From the NCBI GenBank assembly GCA_043228905.1, contig JBHGNT010000005.1, forward strand, positions 12,400,001-12,464,000: a stretch of DNA of 64,000 bases. Direction: 5' to 3'. The position numbers and the translations under genes were made by a program. The notes beneath the pieces are model-generated. The model was not told the origin of the DNA and did not search any database. It saw only the letters and a program-made list of their open reading frames with translations. Shown in pieces: positions 42,390 through 53,400 of this stretch; positions within the stretch are counted from its first letter, which is position 1; each line of letters opens with the position of its first letter. Source of the DNA: Azolla caroliniana (lineage: Eukaryota > Polypodiophyta).

Positions 42390-43270
42390 AGATGGAACGA
42401 CGCATCTGAGTCAACCACCCATGTCGTTTCATCGCTGACAAGCCGCAACTCACTCTCCTTGGTGATTAGCAACAGTTCTTCTTCACTTGTCCTGATCGCC
42501 GACATTTCTCTTTCCCGAAATCTTCTTCGGTTCTGGAATGTCGGCTCGCCCGTTTGTTTTCCGGAAGTGTCGACAATTCTTCTGGAAATTCCCTATCTGT
42601 CCACAATAGAAGCAAGTGGGCCTCCCCCTTGACTTCGACCTCTTCCCCAGTTATGATCGTCTTCCGTAACCAAGGCCTTCGGATCGGTTCCTGATTCCCG
42701 GTCCTTCCGGCGAGCTTCTTCATCCAACAAGCTCGACTTTACCCTTGCTAGGGACAACTGTTTTCCTTCCGGCTCAGCGTTGCCCAAGGTGACAACTAGC
42801 GTCTCCCAACTATCTGGGAGGGAACCGAGTAGGAGCAATGCAAGTACCTCATCGACTAGAGGTACTTCTAGTGAGGTTGTTTGATTTATGATCCTCTAGA
42901 AAGCATTCATGTGCTTTGACATGCTGGATCCGTCTTGGTACCGGAGTCTCACTAACCTCCGAAATACCGAAACCCGATTTACGACGTTTTTACTATCCAA
43001 CATGATACCGATTTTCTCCCAGAGCACATGAGTCTTGCTTTCTTCATTGAAGTTTTTGTAAAGGCTCATATCGATGAAGCACCTAATGTATGCCGTCGTC
43101 TTCATATGCATCACCTCCCACATCGTGGCATCGATCTTGACCGCTTTCTTGTCCCCAAACTGTCCCGGCAGCGAGAGATCTTTGACCACGAGCATGTCCC
43201 TAATCTTCGACTTCCACATTGGATAGTTGGAGCTGGTGAGCTTGAACATGCTTCCGAATGACTCTTCCAT
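42390..43270 (-). pseudogene. Copia-B2 gag and protease start
   Basis: Minus ATG 43270 (MEESFGSMFKL), SNYPMWKSKIRDMLVVKDL, open to TAG 42896 (Gln in copia-B1, MNAFQ), then in frame through LLLGSLPDSWETL to about 42593. The knuckle CFYCGQIGNFQKNC has Asn for the zinc-binding His. The protease DSDASFHL (Gly to Asp at the active-site triad) is cut at 42390 by copia-B1. Confidence 0.87.
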
Positions 43271-43279
43271 TTGTTGTTG

Positions 43280-43291
43280 TCTCTGATACAA
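43280..43291 (-). promoter_or_regulatory. Primer-binding site of copia-B2
   Basis: Minus-strand TTGTATCAGAGA, a degenerate initiator-Met site (TGGTATCAGAGC), next to the LTR end at 43295. Confidence 0.75.
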
Positions 43292-43547
43292 GTTTGTGCG
43301 GAAAAGGGGCTCGGCCACAACCGAGTTGAACGCTCAACAGAAGATCAAAACAGAAGTGGAGATTAATACACTTACACAGACAACATAGAGGACACATGAT
43401 GTTTACGTGGAAAACCCTAATCGGGAAAAACCACGGGAGCCCACAGACTCCAACTTCCCCTTGAGAGTAATGAGGGTACAATAGGAGAATCTGAGGCAAC
43501 CACCTCGAGCTCTAAATCTTTGTCAACCGGCGATTACAACAGAAACT

Positions 43548-43550
<3 letters not shown>

Positions 43551-43626
<76 letters not shown>
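43551..43626. repeat. (TC)n microsatellite, about 76 bp
   Basis: Uninterrupted TC dinucleotides. The related LTR at 34149-34178 has only a short imperfect TC tract at this point, so the array grew from LTR sequence. The Ser-Leu repeats it encodes are not a protein. Confidence 0.95.
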
Positions 43627-43628
<2 letters not shown>

Positions 43629-43990
43629 GACTTAGCTCGCATGCATTGAGATGTGAGACGGGGCGTTGGGGCACAAGTGATGAGAGTGACCGACTATGCA
43701 CACTTTGCCCTAAACAAGTCCGAGAGTCTGAGTATCACACTTTGATACAATGCTCTGCCTTTGATCATATTCGGCCATGCTTTCCACATCTCTTTGGAGC
43801 CCAATCCTTGCACGAATTTCTCTCACAACCACGATGTGCACTCTCGATTGCAACATTCATTGGCAAAGTTCTTGAGCATCGTGAGTCGCTACTCACCTTC
43901 ACACGTATCACGTGACATGTAATATTTTTGGTCTCATAGGTCATATTTGACCTCCGAAGACGATAATATAATCTATCTATCTATCTATCT
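43627..43990 (+). mobile_element. 5'-truncated LINE (non-LTR retrotransposon) 3' end
   Basis: About 95 codons (to TGA 43913) include CTLCPKQVRESEYHTLIQC, a CX2CX9HX4C motif typical of the C-terminal zinc-binding region of plant LINE ORF2, followed by AFDHIRPCFPHLF. A 60 bp tail ends in (ATCT)n and CT repeats (about 43971-44010). The segment interrupts the TC tract of a copia LTR, with TC on both sides as the likely target. RT itself is lost by 5' truncation. Family assignment rests on one motif and tail form. Confidence 0.6.
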
Positions 43991-44058
43991 CTCTCTCTCT
44001 CTCTCTCTTTGTATCACAATAACTTATGAACACTATTTCCCTAGTTATATTTATATAT

Positions 44059-45555
44059 TAGATCCAGCTTGTTACGGCTCCGGTTTCTTTCAGTGGGGAA
44101 CGGAAGTTGGCAGGCTTCACATATTTGTGCCTTCCAGCCACTAAATTTCGGCAATCCGAAAACAACCTGTTTCGATTGCGGGTCTTGAAGCCTCTGGTAA
44201 TTGACGTGGCCGATCCGCTTGTACCACAAATCGATATCTGACTCGAGCTTCTGACCCTTTGCGAATAAATCGGTGCCTACATCGTTGGTGTTGAGGATGA
44301 ACATCCTCCCCTCCCGGCGCCCTTGTGCGATGACTTTGCCCTCTTCTTCGATGAAGCACCCGAGGTGCGTGAACCAAACCTACATCCCTTGATTGACAAT
44401 CTATCCGACTGATACCAAATTCTTTGTGATTTTCAGGACGTGCAAGAAGTTCATAAGCTTTCCCTTCTGCCTGACATGGTTGAGGGGAACCTCTCCGATG
44501 TGCTCGATGGTGTGCAGGGTGTCGTCTCTAGTTTTGACCACCCCCGGTTGATCCGGTTTTTCTAGATAAGAAAACCACTCCGCGTGGCTTGTCATATGGT
44601 TAGATGCTCCAGAATCAACATACCATACCTCATTTGGTTTCGAGGTGCTTGCTTGTCTTCATCGAATTGGCCTTGTGTTTCATCACAAAGTCCGGGCCTG
44701 ATCCATTCCCAAAACCGGATCCTTCCGGCCATAGTACCAACATTCCATCGTAGTCTTCTCCGGCCGACTCCCGGCATTACCTTCACTCCCCTTGCTTGTG
44801 GAGGGTCCGGAACTGTTATCGGCACTATCTCTGTGCCTCCGGTTCTGCTCTTTTCGGCTGTTGTTACTGCTTGTCGACCGATCACGTCCTCCATGCCCAC
44901 GGGGCCGATCCACCTCCGTGTACAACATGTTCTTGTTGGTGTGTGTGTGCTTGTTGATTCACCCGTGTGGTTCTCCTCTACAAGGAGCATCGACTGTAAG
45001 TTAAAAAAACAAGGGGGTATTCTGCCTTGTACAGATAGTCGTTCAGAATGCTCTGAACTTTGACGTTAGGCCCTCGAGACAGACTTGCACCATCTGATCT
45101 TTCTCGATGGTCACGTTGATAGAGGCAAGTGAATTACAAATGTCTTTGATCTGGGTCGTATAGTCGGCCACCGACATGTCCTTCTAGCGGACATTGCTCA
45201 ACTCCTATCGGAGTTGTAGCTTCCGAGTCATGGTGCTTCTGGCGAAGACCTTCTTAAGGTTTCCCCAAGCTTCCTTCAACGTCTTGGCATCCCAGATATG
45301 GCTCAACAGTTGATCGTCGACACTGGATGCAAAGCAGTACATAACTCCGCTTGCCGCTTGTTCCCAAGTCGAGAAGCCCCTGTGTGCTGCATCAGGTGTT
45401 CTATCGTTAGCTCCATCGACATAACTCCAGGTACTGGTGAATCTTGTACCACCAAGATGCATAGTTGGATCTGTCGAGCTTCTCCATTATGAGCGAGCTA
45501 GCCATTCCTTGCTCCATATTTTCCTTCTGTCTATTCTCTACCAGGTGTTAGGGTT
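44059..45555 (-). pseudogene. Copia-A7: gag, protease, pre-integrase
   Basis: Minus frame from ATG 45517 (MEQGMASSLIMEKLDRS, SNYAS) down to the integrase start. Gag: TWEQAASGVMYCFASSVDDQLLSHI, LKEAWGNLKKVFA. TAG at about 45185 lies where a Gln or Arg precedes KDMSVADY. The region around the expected CWYC knuckle carries WYYGRKD (degraded). Protease and HHCC: LWYKRIGHVNYQRLQD, CEACQ. It ends at about 44059 after NKLDLI. Same strand and complementary content to copia-A6 (31286-33911); the two may be one element split by copia-B2, with about 1 kb of integrase lost. Confidence 0.83.
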
Positions 45556-46430
45556 TGTCTTCACATCCTAAGGATGCACATTATTCGGGATCGAACAAAG
45601 AAGCTGTTATGGTTGTCACAGGAGAAATATGTGACAAAGGTGCTCTAGAGGTTCAACATGCAGAACGTGAAGCCGGTGGGCTCGACACTACCAACAAATA
45701 GTAAGTTGTCCGGAAGTCAATGTCCGAAGACGAAAACAGAGATGACTGAGATGAACAAGGTCCCATATGCCTAAGTAGTCGGAAGCCTGATGTATGCAAT
45801 GCTCTGCACCAGGCCGGACATCACATATGGAGTCGGAGTCGTCAGTCGATATATGAGCAATCCCGAAACAAAGCATTGGACCACGATGAAATGGATACTT
45901 CAGTACCTGAGAGGCACCCCGATTCGGCTCAAGTAACCCCACATTGGAAGGTTATACAGATTCAGACATGTTGGCTGATGTGGATACCAGCCGATCCACG
46001 TCCGGATACGTAATGACTTATGCAAGGGGAGCTGTCTTGTGGCAGTCTAGGTTGCAGAAGGTCATGGCGTTGTCAACCACGAAAGCTGAGTACATGGCCA
46101 CAGCAGAATCTGGCAAGGAAGTCATATGAATGAAGGATTATATTAGAGAGCTGTGAATTCGGTAGGAGGAATTCCGACTCTACGGGGATAACCGAAGTAA
46201 CATCCACCTTGCGAAGAATGTTGCTTACCACTGAAGGACCAAGCACATTCAAAGGAGATACCACTGGCTTCGAGAGTGAGTAGAAGAAAGGGAGTTTTCT
46301 CTGATGAAGATCCACACAACGGAGAATGGGTCGGACATGCTGACGAAGGTGCTATCGGTAGAAAAGCTGAGTGCGTGCCAACAAAGGGTCGAATTGATCA
46401 CATACCCCATGCCTGAGTGAAGGGGGAGTT
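45556..46430 (+). pseudogene. Copia-B3: RT end and RNase H
   Basis: Similar to 40910-41780 of copia-B1: LSQEKYVTKVL-type start, KPVGSTLPTN, TRPDITYGVGVV, LADVDTSRSTSGYVMTYARG (46000), LSTTKAEYMA, RTKHIQRRYHWL, ENGSDMLTKVLS, ending PMPE before the polypurine tract GAAGGGGGAGTTT at 46418-46430. Several stops (about 46128, 46155, 46232). Left end truncated against copia-A7. Confidence 0.85.
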
Positions 46431-47037
46431 TGTTGGGAATACAGGTCCCTCCGGATGGGAAGAGCATGAACTGAATGGAATGGAATGGAATCGATAGGAA
46501 AACTCGGTGGAGGCCAAAAATTGATTTCCGAAAAAATCGACTAATCAACAATCGATTCGGTTATTAGCCGAATCGGTCAAAGCCGACTCACGAGGGGGCT
46601 ATAAGTGTAAATAGCCTCAATGTGCCCTTAGTGGGCCATAGTTGTAAATAGCCCATATTGTATATGTGTATAAATATACTTAGGGCAAGTAATTAAAAAA
46701 GGAAGAATGATCATTGTGAAAAGCTATGGTTGGTTGTTGCCACTGTAACTGAGTGAGTGGAAGAGAGAGTGAGAGTTGTAACTCTGTTGTTGTCTGTTAG
46801 ACGAAGCAGAGCCCAAGGTCGTTGCCTTGAAGCTTCTCGTTGTACTCCTTCTATCTTAGTCATTGTGTTCGGAGTTTGTGGACTCCCGTGGTTTTTTCGA
46901 TACTCGGGCTTTCCACGTAAAAATATCTTGTGTCTCTGTACTTGAGCAGTCTATTTTCTGTTTTATCTTGTCTTCTTGATCTTTGCACCCACATACATAT
47001 ACCTGCTAACCGGTTGTGGCAAGATCAATTCTCAACA
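46431..47037 (+). repeat. 3' LTR of copia-B3
   Basis: 607 bp, TGTTGGGAATACAGGTCC to GATCAATTCTCAACA. GTATAAATATAC box at about 46668. U3 includes short AATGG repeats (46473-46490). Similar ends to the solo LTR at 36408. Right flank is gypsy-5. Confidence 0.87.
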
Positions 47038-49350
47038 TATTTTGGTTCGGCCCCATCCAAAACTAATCAAATTATGCTGCTAGGTTTGTTTTATATTCGC
47101 GGTGTGCATCCATGGTCTTCCTAACAAGAGAGGGTATGTCCCTAGTACGTCCAGTGGTAGTACTACTGCTGATATGTCGAATGCATGTCCTCCTACCATG
47201 ATTCCCAGTTTCTGAATTAGTTTGAAGGATCGGACTGAGTAGGTGTCGGCCATACGAAGCCAAAATGAATAGGCCTCCAAGTTCTGGATACCCAAGCGGT
47301 TGCATACATGTATTCTTGTTGATGACGTTGATTGTCGAACCGTTGTCAATTATGCACCCTGAGATCTCTTCCCCCTTGATAATAATTTTTATCACCGGCC
47401 CATCAGTAGATTCGGTGAAGTTCGCTGAGATAATTGCTTGATCCTCCTTTCGTACCCTTGCCTCAATTGATTGCTTAAACCACGGAACTAAATTTTGCAA
47501 TTTGTGCATAGACATCATGATCTAATAGTCGACAAGGGCCTACCAAATGGGTTCTTGGCCCATTTTTTTGTCATCGATCGGTGGTTGTGGAGCGGTCGTT
47601 ATTGTCGGACTATTGTTGACGTCTTGTCGCATGCGTTCGACATTCACGTCATTCGCGTTGTCGATCCATGCTTGCGCAGACTTCCGGATCTCGTCTTGTA
47701 CTTCCCAATCCGATGCCTTTGCTTTGCTTCGCGTAGTGACCTGCTGAACCTCCGCTGCGATGGTGTTGACTGCCAGCTCCGTACCCTTATCCCGTCACGG
47801 ACATTGAGTGACGTAATGTCCGGGTTGCTAGTAGATAAAGTAATGTAGGCTCGACTTGCCTCGTTCTACAATTGGCGGAGGTGTTGGCTCTGTTTGTCAT
47901 TCGGGTTCATCCCGGGGTCGAGGTTGGTACTGATATTGCCTTGTATAATGAGGCATTCGTCAATTATCCCGTCAGCTGTTACGATCGGTCATGGGTGGGA
48001 TTCTCGTCCATCTGACGAGGATTTTGAGGTCGCTGGTTGTCCCCATAGTTTCTAGGTTCGGTGTGGCCACCCCTAATGTTCGTCGGTTGACGATTTTCAA
48101 ATTGAGGTGCGTACTCATTATCGTATCAATCCTCGCATCTGTAGTCATCCTCCCAATAACGATCCTCTTCATGCCGGGGTCTTTCATTGGAACAGGGACG
48201 CTCCTCGTCCCCATATCGAACTGTTTGCCAAAAGCGATCATATGATTGCCATCGGCTGTTTTGTGGTTCAACTTGCCAAACTGGGGCCACGAGTCTGTTC
48301 AGGAGGTTATATTCACACTTCTCTAGTGTGGGCCCTACAGTGGTAGATCGAGCAGTGCAACCGCAAGGTACATTCAACCGGGGTTGAGGCATGTCGTGCA
48401 GTGAACTGCTTGACGGAAACATACTTCGTCATCTTCAGGCAAGGCTCACTGCAAGGCTATCATGGACATGTTGCTGCTTGTTTGGGCACTATCCAATCGA
48501 AGTACGTGATCAATGACTTCTTTAGGTGTTTTCCTTGTAAAGTCAACCACCACTAAAGTCGTCCGTAGGGGCTCACGAAGGGCCGACAAAAATGTTTCTT
48601 TAAGCTCGTCTACTAAGGTTAGCCATGTCAGTTGGTGTCGGAGACTTTGGAAGCGAATAATGAATTGTGGAACGGTTTCATGAGCGTCCGGACCAATCGT
48701 GTAAAACTAACTCATCAGTTTGCGTTGTGGGATCCGATGATGGAACAATCGGAGGAACTTGTCCTTCAACTATTCAAAATTTGGGAATTCCTCCGAGTCG
48801 TGTTGCAAATACCACTTCGCCACCTACCCGTCCAGGGATAACCTGAACTCAGCTATCTTTGATGCATTTGCGTCGGCCTCTACTAGGCGTTGGGACATGT
48901 GGTCGGCTTGCCATGTGGTTAAGAAGGCGCACACATGCGCCTCCGCGTCTGCCTAATCATTGTATCAGGGGTACGGGTACGACATTGTGATGAAGTCGGG
49001 ATGTCATATGTGTCCCCGATAGGGTTGTTAACGTGGTCAGTAGTGTGGTGGTTATAGTCCCCGTTGTAATTGACCTCTGAACTACTACCGTTGGCTACTC
49101 TGGTTTTGAACTGTGCCTTGGAAAGCACCTCCAGCATTGAGTGGGCGTGTTCAGTGAGGGTGGATTCTATCACACATTCGTTGTGATATGGTAGAGGAAT
49201 GTCTAGTAGTGATGGTTCCGTGGACGTGGGTGTGACTTTTGCCGCGTGTCGGAATTCTGCTCGAGTGTGGGGTTTACTTCGTCTCATCGTCTCTTTGTTG
49301 CCACGTCAGTTAGATGACATCCATACCCATGTTGTTCTCTTTGTATACAC
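47038..49350 (-). pseudogene. Gypsy-5 gag and protease, heavily mutated
   Basis: Minus strand from about 49287 (MRRSKPHTRAEFRHAAK) to 47038. The gag C-terminal region shows KCEYNLLNR (48300), as in gypsy-3 and gypsy-4 after their second knuckle. A CPRDGIR-type knuckle remnant lies near 47800. Protease GCIIDNGSTINVINKNTC at about 47320 keeps D but has Asn-Gly for the usual Ser/Thr/Gly-Gly context, then LLGRPWMHT at about 47110. Capsid sequence between 48900 and 48450 is in broken frames. It is cut at 47038 by the copia-B3 LTR; RT and integrase absent. Confidence 0.75.
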
Positions 49351-49369
49351 AGTTCCACCAGGCATACCA
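49351..49369 (-). promoter_or_regulatory. Putative primer-binding site of gypsy-5
   Basis: Minus TGGTATGCCTGGTGGAACT, four bases from the LTR end; similar in form to the gypsy-4 site. Primer tRNA not assigned. Confidence 0.5.
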
Positions 49370-49373
49370 AAAA

Positions 49374-49901
49374 TGTTACCGGCCTAAGGTGACACAGTGT
49401 CAGATACTCGTCCTTCAATATCCAACTCAAGGTCTCGTGGTAAGGGAAGGATTGTAGCGGTAAATCGTTTAGTGATGTAAGAACATAATCGTTGCATGTA
49501 TGAATTGAACTTAGTGTGGTTGTGGAGACTGTGGAGACTGAAAATCCGAGCCGGGTACAACCGACTGGTGGCGTGCGCGATACACAAAGCACTTACAGAT
49601 GCTCAACACAAATAAGAACTTCGACACATAACACAGAGTACGAGCAAACAGATTTCTATTATCAAGAACACTCAATACAATACTTATTCAATTAGCTTTT
49701 TACATTCTTTCCATGCCCTTATTATAGGGATCATGGGTGGTTACATTTAGAGCGTGAACCATTACTACTAATAATAACTAGGTGTCGTTTTAAGTTCGTC
49801 TTCTTAACTCCTCGTGGGCCCCATCCATCTTTTGTTCGGCTCGTAACTGTTTCTCGGCCATTTCACACTTGGTTGTCCGAACTGGCCAACAATCCAAAAC
49901 A
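49374..49901 (-). repeat. 5' LTR of gypsy-5
   Basis: On minus from TGTTTTGGATTGTTGG (49901) to GGCCGGTAACA (49374), 528 bp. A CCTATAATAAGG box lies at about 49718-49729. Length and ends match the gypsy-4 LTR. Copia-A5 is inserted exactly at its outer edge; the original flank continues at 55632. Confidence 0.75.
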
Positions 49902-49903
49902 AT

Positions 49904-50317
49904 TTTTGAGCGGCAAGCTCAACTCGAGCCGGATCGGCTGAATAAGCCTGAGCCGGCAAGCGAGACGGATCGGTAAGCTGTGAGCAACCGAGCCGGCAAG
50001 CAACTGAGCCGGTGAGTTGGGGAGCCGGTTAGCCGGATCCAATCAGTAACCGGAAGCCTAGTATTAGTGTAGACTACTAGGCAATTATAGTCTCGTAGTA
50101 AGTGTCAGATGCTCGTGTGAGCATTGAAGTACGCGGTACTTCAATCAGTCCCACGAGGACTTGTATAAATAATGCTACTGACCATAGTTGTATGTACAGA
50201 GTAATTATATCGTTTTTGAATATAGCTTTTGCGTTCTTCTCTCTCTGTCTCTCCCGCGTACTCTGTGTATTCCCTACTTTCTCTATTTTCTAACGCTTCC
50301 GCAAGTAATCGTTTATA
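49904..50317 (+). repeat. 5' LTR of copia-A5
   Basis: 414 bp. The ends are mutated: TTTTGAGC instead of TGTTGAGC, and TATA instead of TACA. GCCGG-rich U3 (about 49920-50045), TATAAATA at 50164-50171, CT-rich R/U5. Confidence 0.94.
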
Positions 50318-50329
50318 TGGTATCAGAGC
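50318..50329 (+). promoter_or_regulatory. Primer-binding site of copia-A5
   Basis: TGGTATCAGAGC immediately after the LTR: initiator Met tRNA site. Confidence 0.92.
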
Positions 50330-50412
50330 GTGAGGGTTGAGAACCTCCTCTGCAGCCGACAAACGCCTGAAAGCAAACCCTAACAGGTCGTAAAACAGCA
50401 GAAAGAGAAGTG

Positions 50413-53400
50413 ATGGATAGAGGGATGGCTAGCTTGCTCCCTGTGGAGAAACTCGACAGATCTAACTATGCATCTTGGTCGTATAAGATGCACCAGTACC
50501 TGTTTGGGCATGGCTTTTGGAATTTCGTCGAAGGAGCCAACCAAACAACACCTGATGCGGCACATAAGGACTTCCTAGTGTGGGAACAATCGGCAAGCAG
50601 AGTGATGTACTGCTTTGCATCCAGTGTCGGAGACCAGCTGCTAAGCCACATCCGAGATGCCAAGACGCCGAAGGAGGCTTGGGGGAACTTGAAAAAGGTT
50701 TCCGCCGCGAGCACTACAGACCGGAAGCTGCAACTCCGACATAAGGACATGTCGGTGGTGGATTACAAGGCCCGGATCAAAGAGATCTGTGACTCCCTTT
50801 CCTCTATCAACGTTACCGTAGAGGAAGACGAGATGGTACAGGTCTATCTTGGGGGCCTGGCATCTAAGTTCAGAGCGCTCCGAACGGCGGTGTGTACAAG
50901 GGAGAATACGCCATCATTTTTCGACTTACAGTCGATGCTCCTTGTAGAGGAGAACCATGCCGATGCGTCAACTAGCGCACCCACTGACAGCCAGATGTTG
51001 TACACGGAGGTAGATCGGTCCCATGGGCGTGGTGGACGAGGCAGGTCGGCACGCAATGGAGGCGGCCGGCAAGAGCAAGAACGAAGGCAAAGAGAACGTG
51101 CTGACAACAGTTCCGGGACTTCCACAGGCAGGGGGAGTCATGGCGACACCGGAAGACGGCAAGAGAAGTCTGCAACGGAATGCTGGTACTGTGGCAAAAA
51201 GGGCCATAAAGAAAGCGAGTGCTGGAGAAAACGCGCCGATACGGACAAATCCAGATCCGGCAAGGCCGGCAAGGATGGCCGGGAAAGCTCGCACTATGCG
51301 AAGGGATCGGGAGGATCCAAGAACGATAACGGGCCAACCTTGGTGATGAAGCACGAGGCGAACTCGATGAAGATGACCACTTCCAAATCGGAGGAAGTCT
51401 GGTATGTTGACTCTGGTGCGTCGAACCACATGACGAGCCACAAAGAGTGGTTCTCCTTTTTGGAAAAACCGGATCAACCAGGAGTAGTCGAAACCGGAGA
51501 CGACACTCCTCACCCAATCGTGCACGTCGGAGAAGTCCCTTTGAGCCACGTCGAACAGAAGGGGAAACTGATGAACGTATTACACGTTCCGACAATCATG
51601 AAGAACCTGGTGTCGGTCGGACAGATCGTCGACCAATGGATGCAAGTGCGGTTTACGCACCTCGGGTGCTTCATCAAGGACGAGGGCCAGATTATTGCGC
51701 AAGGGCGCAAAGACGAGAGGATGTTTATCCTCGACACCAATGACATCGGCACCGCTCTGTTTGCAAAAGGACAGAAGGTCGAATCGGACATCAACCTGTG
51801 GCACAAGTGGATAGGCCACGTCAATTACCGGAGGCTTCAAGACCTGCAAACGAAACAAGTTGTTTTCGGTTTGCCGAAGTTCAGCGGCCGGAAGGCCCAA
51901 GTATGTGAAGCCTGCCAACTCGGGAAGCAACACCGGCTTCCATTCCCTACCAAACATAACCGGATCCGTAACAAGCTTGACCTAATCCATTCGGATGTGT
52001 GGGGACCGGCACAGAGTGTTAGTCTTGGTGGGAGTCGATATTTCGTCTCCTTCATTGACGACTATACACGGCACACATAGATCAACCTCATTGAGCGTAA
52101 GAGTGAAGTCTTCGAGTGTTTCCGGAGTCTCCAACGCATGGTGGAACGGGAATCGGAGAGGAAGATCAAATGCCTGAGGTCGGATGGCGAGAAAGAATAC
52201 TTTTCTGGCCAATTCAACAGTTATCTGCAGCAAACGGGAATTCGGCGGGAGTTCAGCTGCAGATACACACCGCAACAGAATGGTGTTGCCGAGAGGAAGA
52301 ACCGGTCACTTATCAAGGCGGCAAGGGCAATGCTGGAGGAGAAGATCATGCCCAAATTCTACTGGGCGGAGGCAGTCCGAACGGCTGTCTACATCGAGAA
52401 CCGGATCAGTGACAAGGTGTCAGCTCACGAGCTGTATTTCGGGCAGAAGCCGAATTTGAGACACCTTAAGATCTTCGGTAGCTTTGCATTTGTGCATGTA
52501 CTAGATGAGAAGCGGAGGAAGCTAGATGCAAAATCGGAAAAATGCATCCTAGTCGGCTATGCTCAAGAGCAAAAGGGTTATAAGTGTTATAACCCCTAGA
52601 CAAATCAGGTCCGAATTAGTCGAGATGTCAAGTTTGATGAATTGGCATCGTGGTACTCCTTACCGAGTCCGACTTCCGAATCTTACCCGATGCCGGTGGA
52701 TGAGGCTAGTGATCCTGAACCGGCCCAGGTAGAGGATGATGAAGCGTGGACTCAGGATGAGAGTCCGGAATCGTTCCGGTTGAGTGGGTCGAACGAGAGA
52801 CTGAGTCAATTTGACCAGTCCGATGAGGAACCGGCGAGTAGTGGAGACTCTGCCGTGCACTCCCCGCGCAAGGAACCGAGGAGATGGTTCACGCACAAAG
52901 AGAAGGGGAAGAAGAAGATGCAAGAATTCGAATCCGGCAACGATGAGTCGGATTGGTGTACGTCCAACTCCGGCAAGGAGAAAGGCAGATCTTCGGCAAT
53001 GAAGACCGAACCGGCCAAGAAGGGCCTCAAACTAGGTAACGGTGAGTTACGTCGGTCCACTCGCCAAAAGGATCCCATCAAGCGGTACGGGAACAATGAG
53101 TACATGGAGCATCACTATGCGTACATGACTAAGGTGGCGGAAGTGCGTGAACCGGAGAGCTACGCAGAAGCGGCCACGGATGCAAATTGGCGTGCCGCTA
53201 TGGAGGAAGAAATGTGGGCACTTGATGTCAACAAGACATGGGACCTGGTTGACCCTCCTTGTCACTATAAACCGATCGGATGCAAGTGGATATACAAAGT
53301 AAAGTACAACTCCGACGGTTCAGTTAACCGGCACAAGGCCCGGTTAGTGGCGAAGGGATATGTGCAGACCCACGGAATCGACTACGACGAGACCTTCGCT

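Larger units (their letters stand above)
33912..44058 (-). mobile_element. Copia-B2, split by copia-B1 and a solo LTR
   Basis: Minus-strand element: 5' LTR at 43295-44058 (upper end lost), primer site, gag and protease (43270-42390), then copia-B1 (37066-42389), then integrase-RT-RNase H (37065-34384, with a solo LTR at 36408-36959), then 3' LTR at 33912-34383. Removing copia-B1 rejoins the protease coding sequence. It sits between copia-A6 and copia-A7, both minus copia-A. Confidence 0.85.
43295..44058 (-). repeat. 5' LTR of copia-B2, carrying a microsatellite and a LINE fragment
   Basis: Plus-strand reading starts TGTGCGGAAAAGG and follows the 3' LTR (33912-34383) to its CT-rich stretch. 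There it is expanded by (TC)n and a LINE 3' fragment (43627 to about 43990), then resumes at TGTATCACAATAACTTATGAAC and stops at about 44058. The U3 start is missing against copia-A7. Confidence 0.78.

Noticed and set aside
43520-43915. A 131-codon ORF beginning with Ser-Leu repeats
   Set aside because: The first third translates the TC microsatellite. Only the part from about 43627 is meaningful, as a LINE C-terminus.
43980-44010. CRISPR-like or regulatory repeat array
   Set aside because: Short ATCT/CT simple repeats without spacers; best explained as LINE tail and LTR CT tract.
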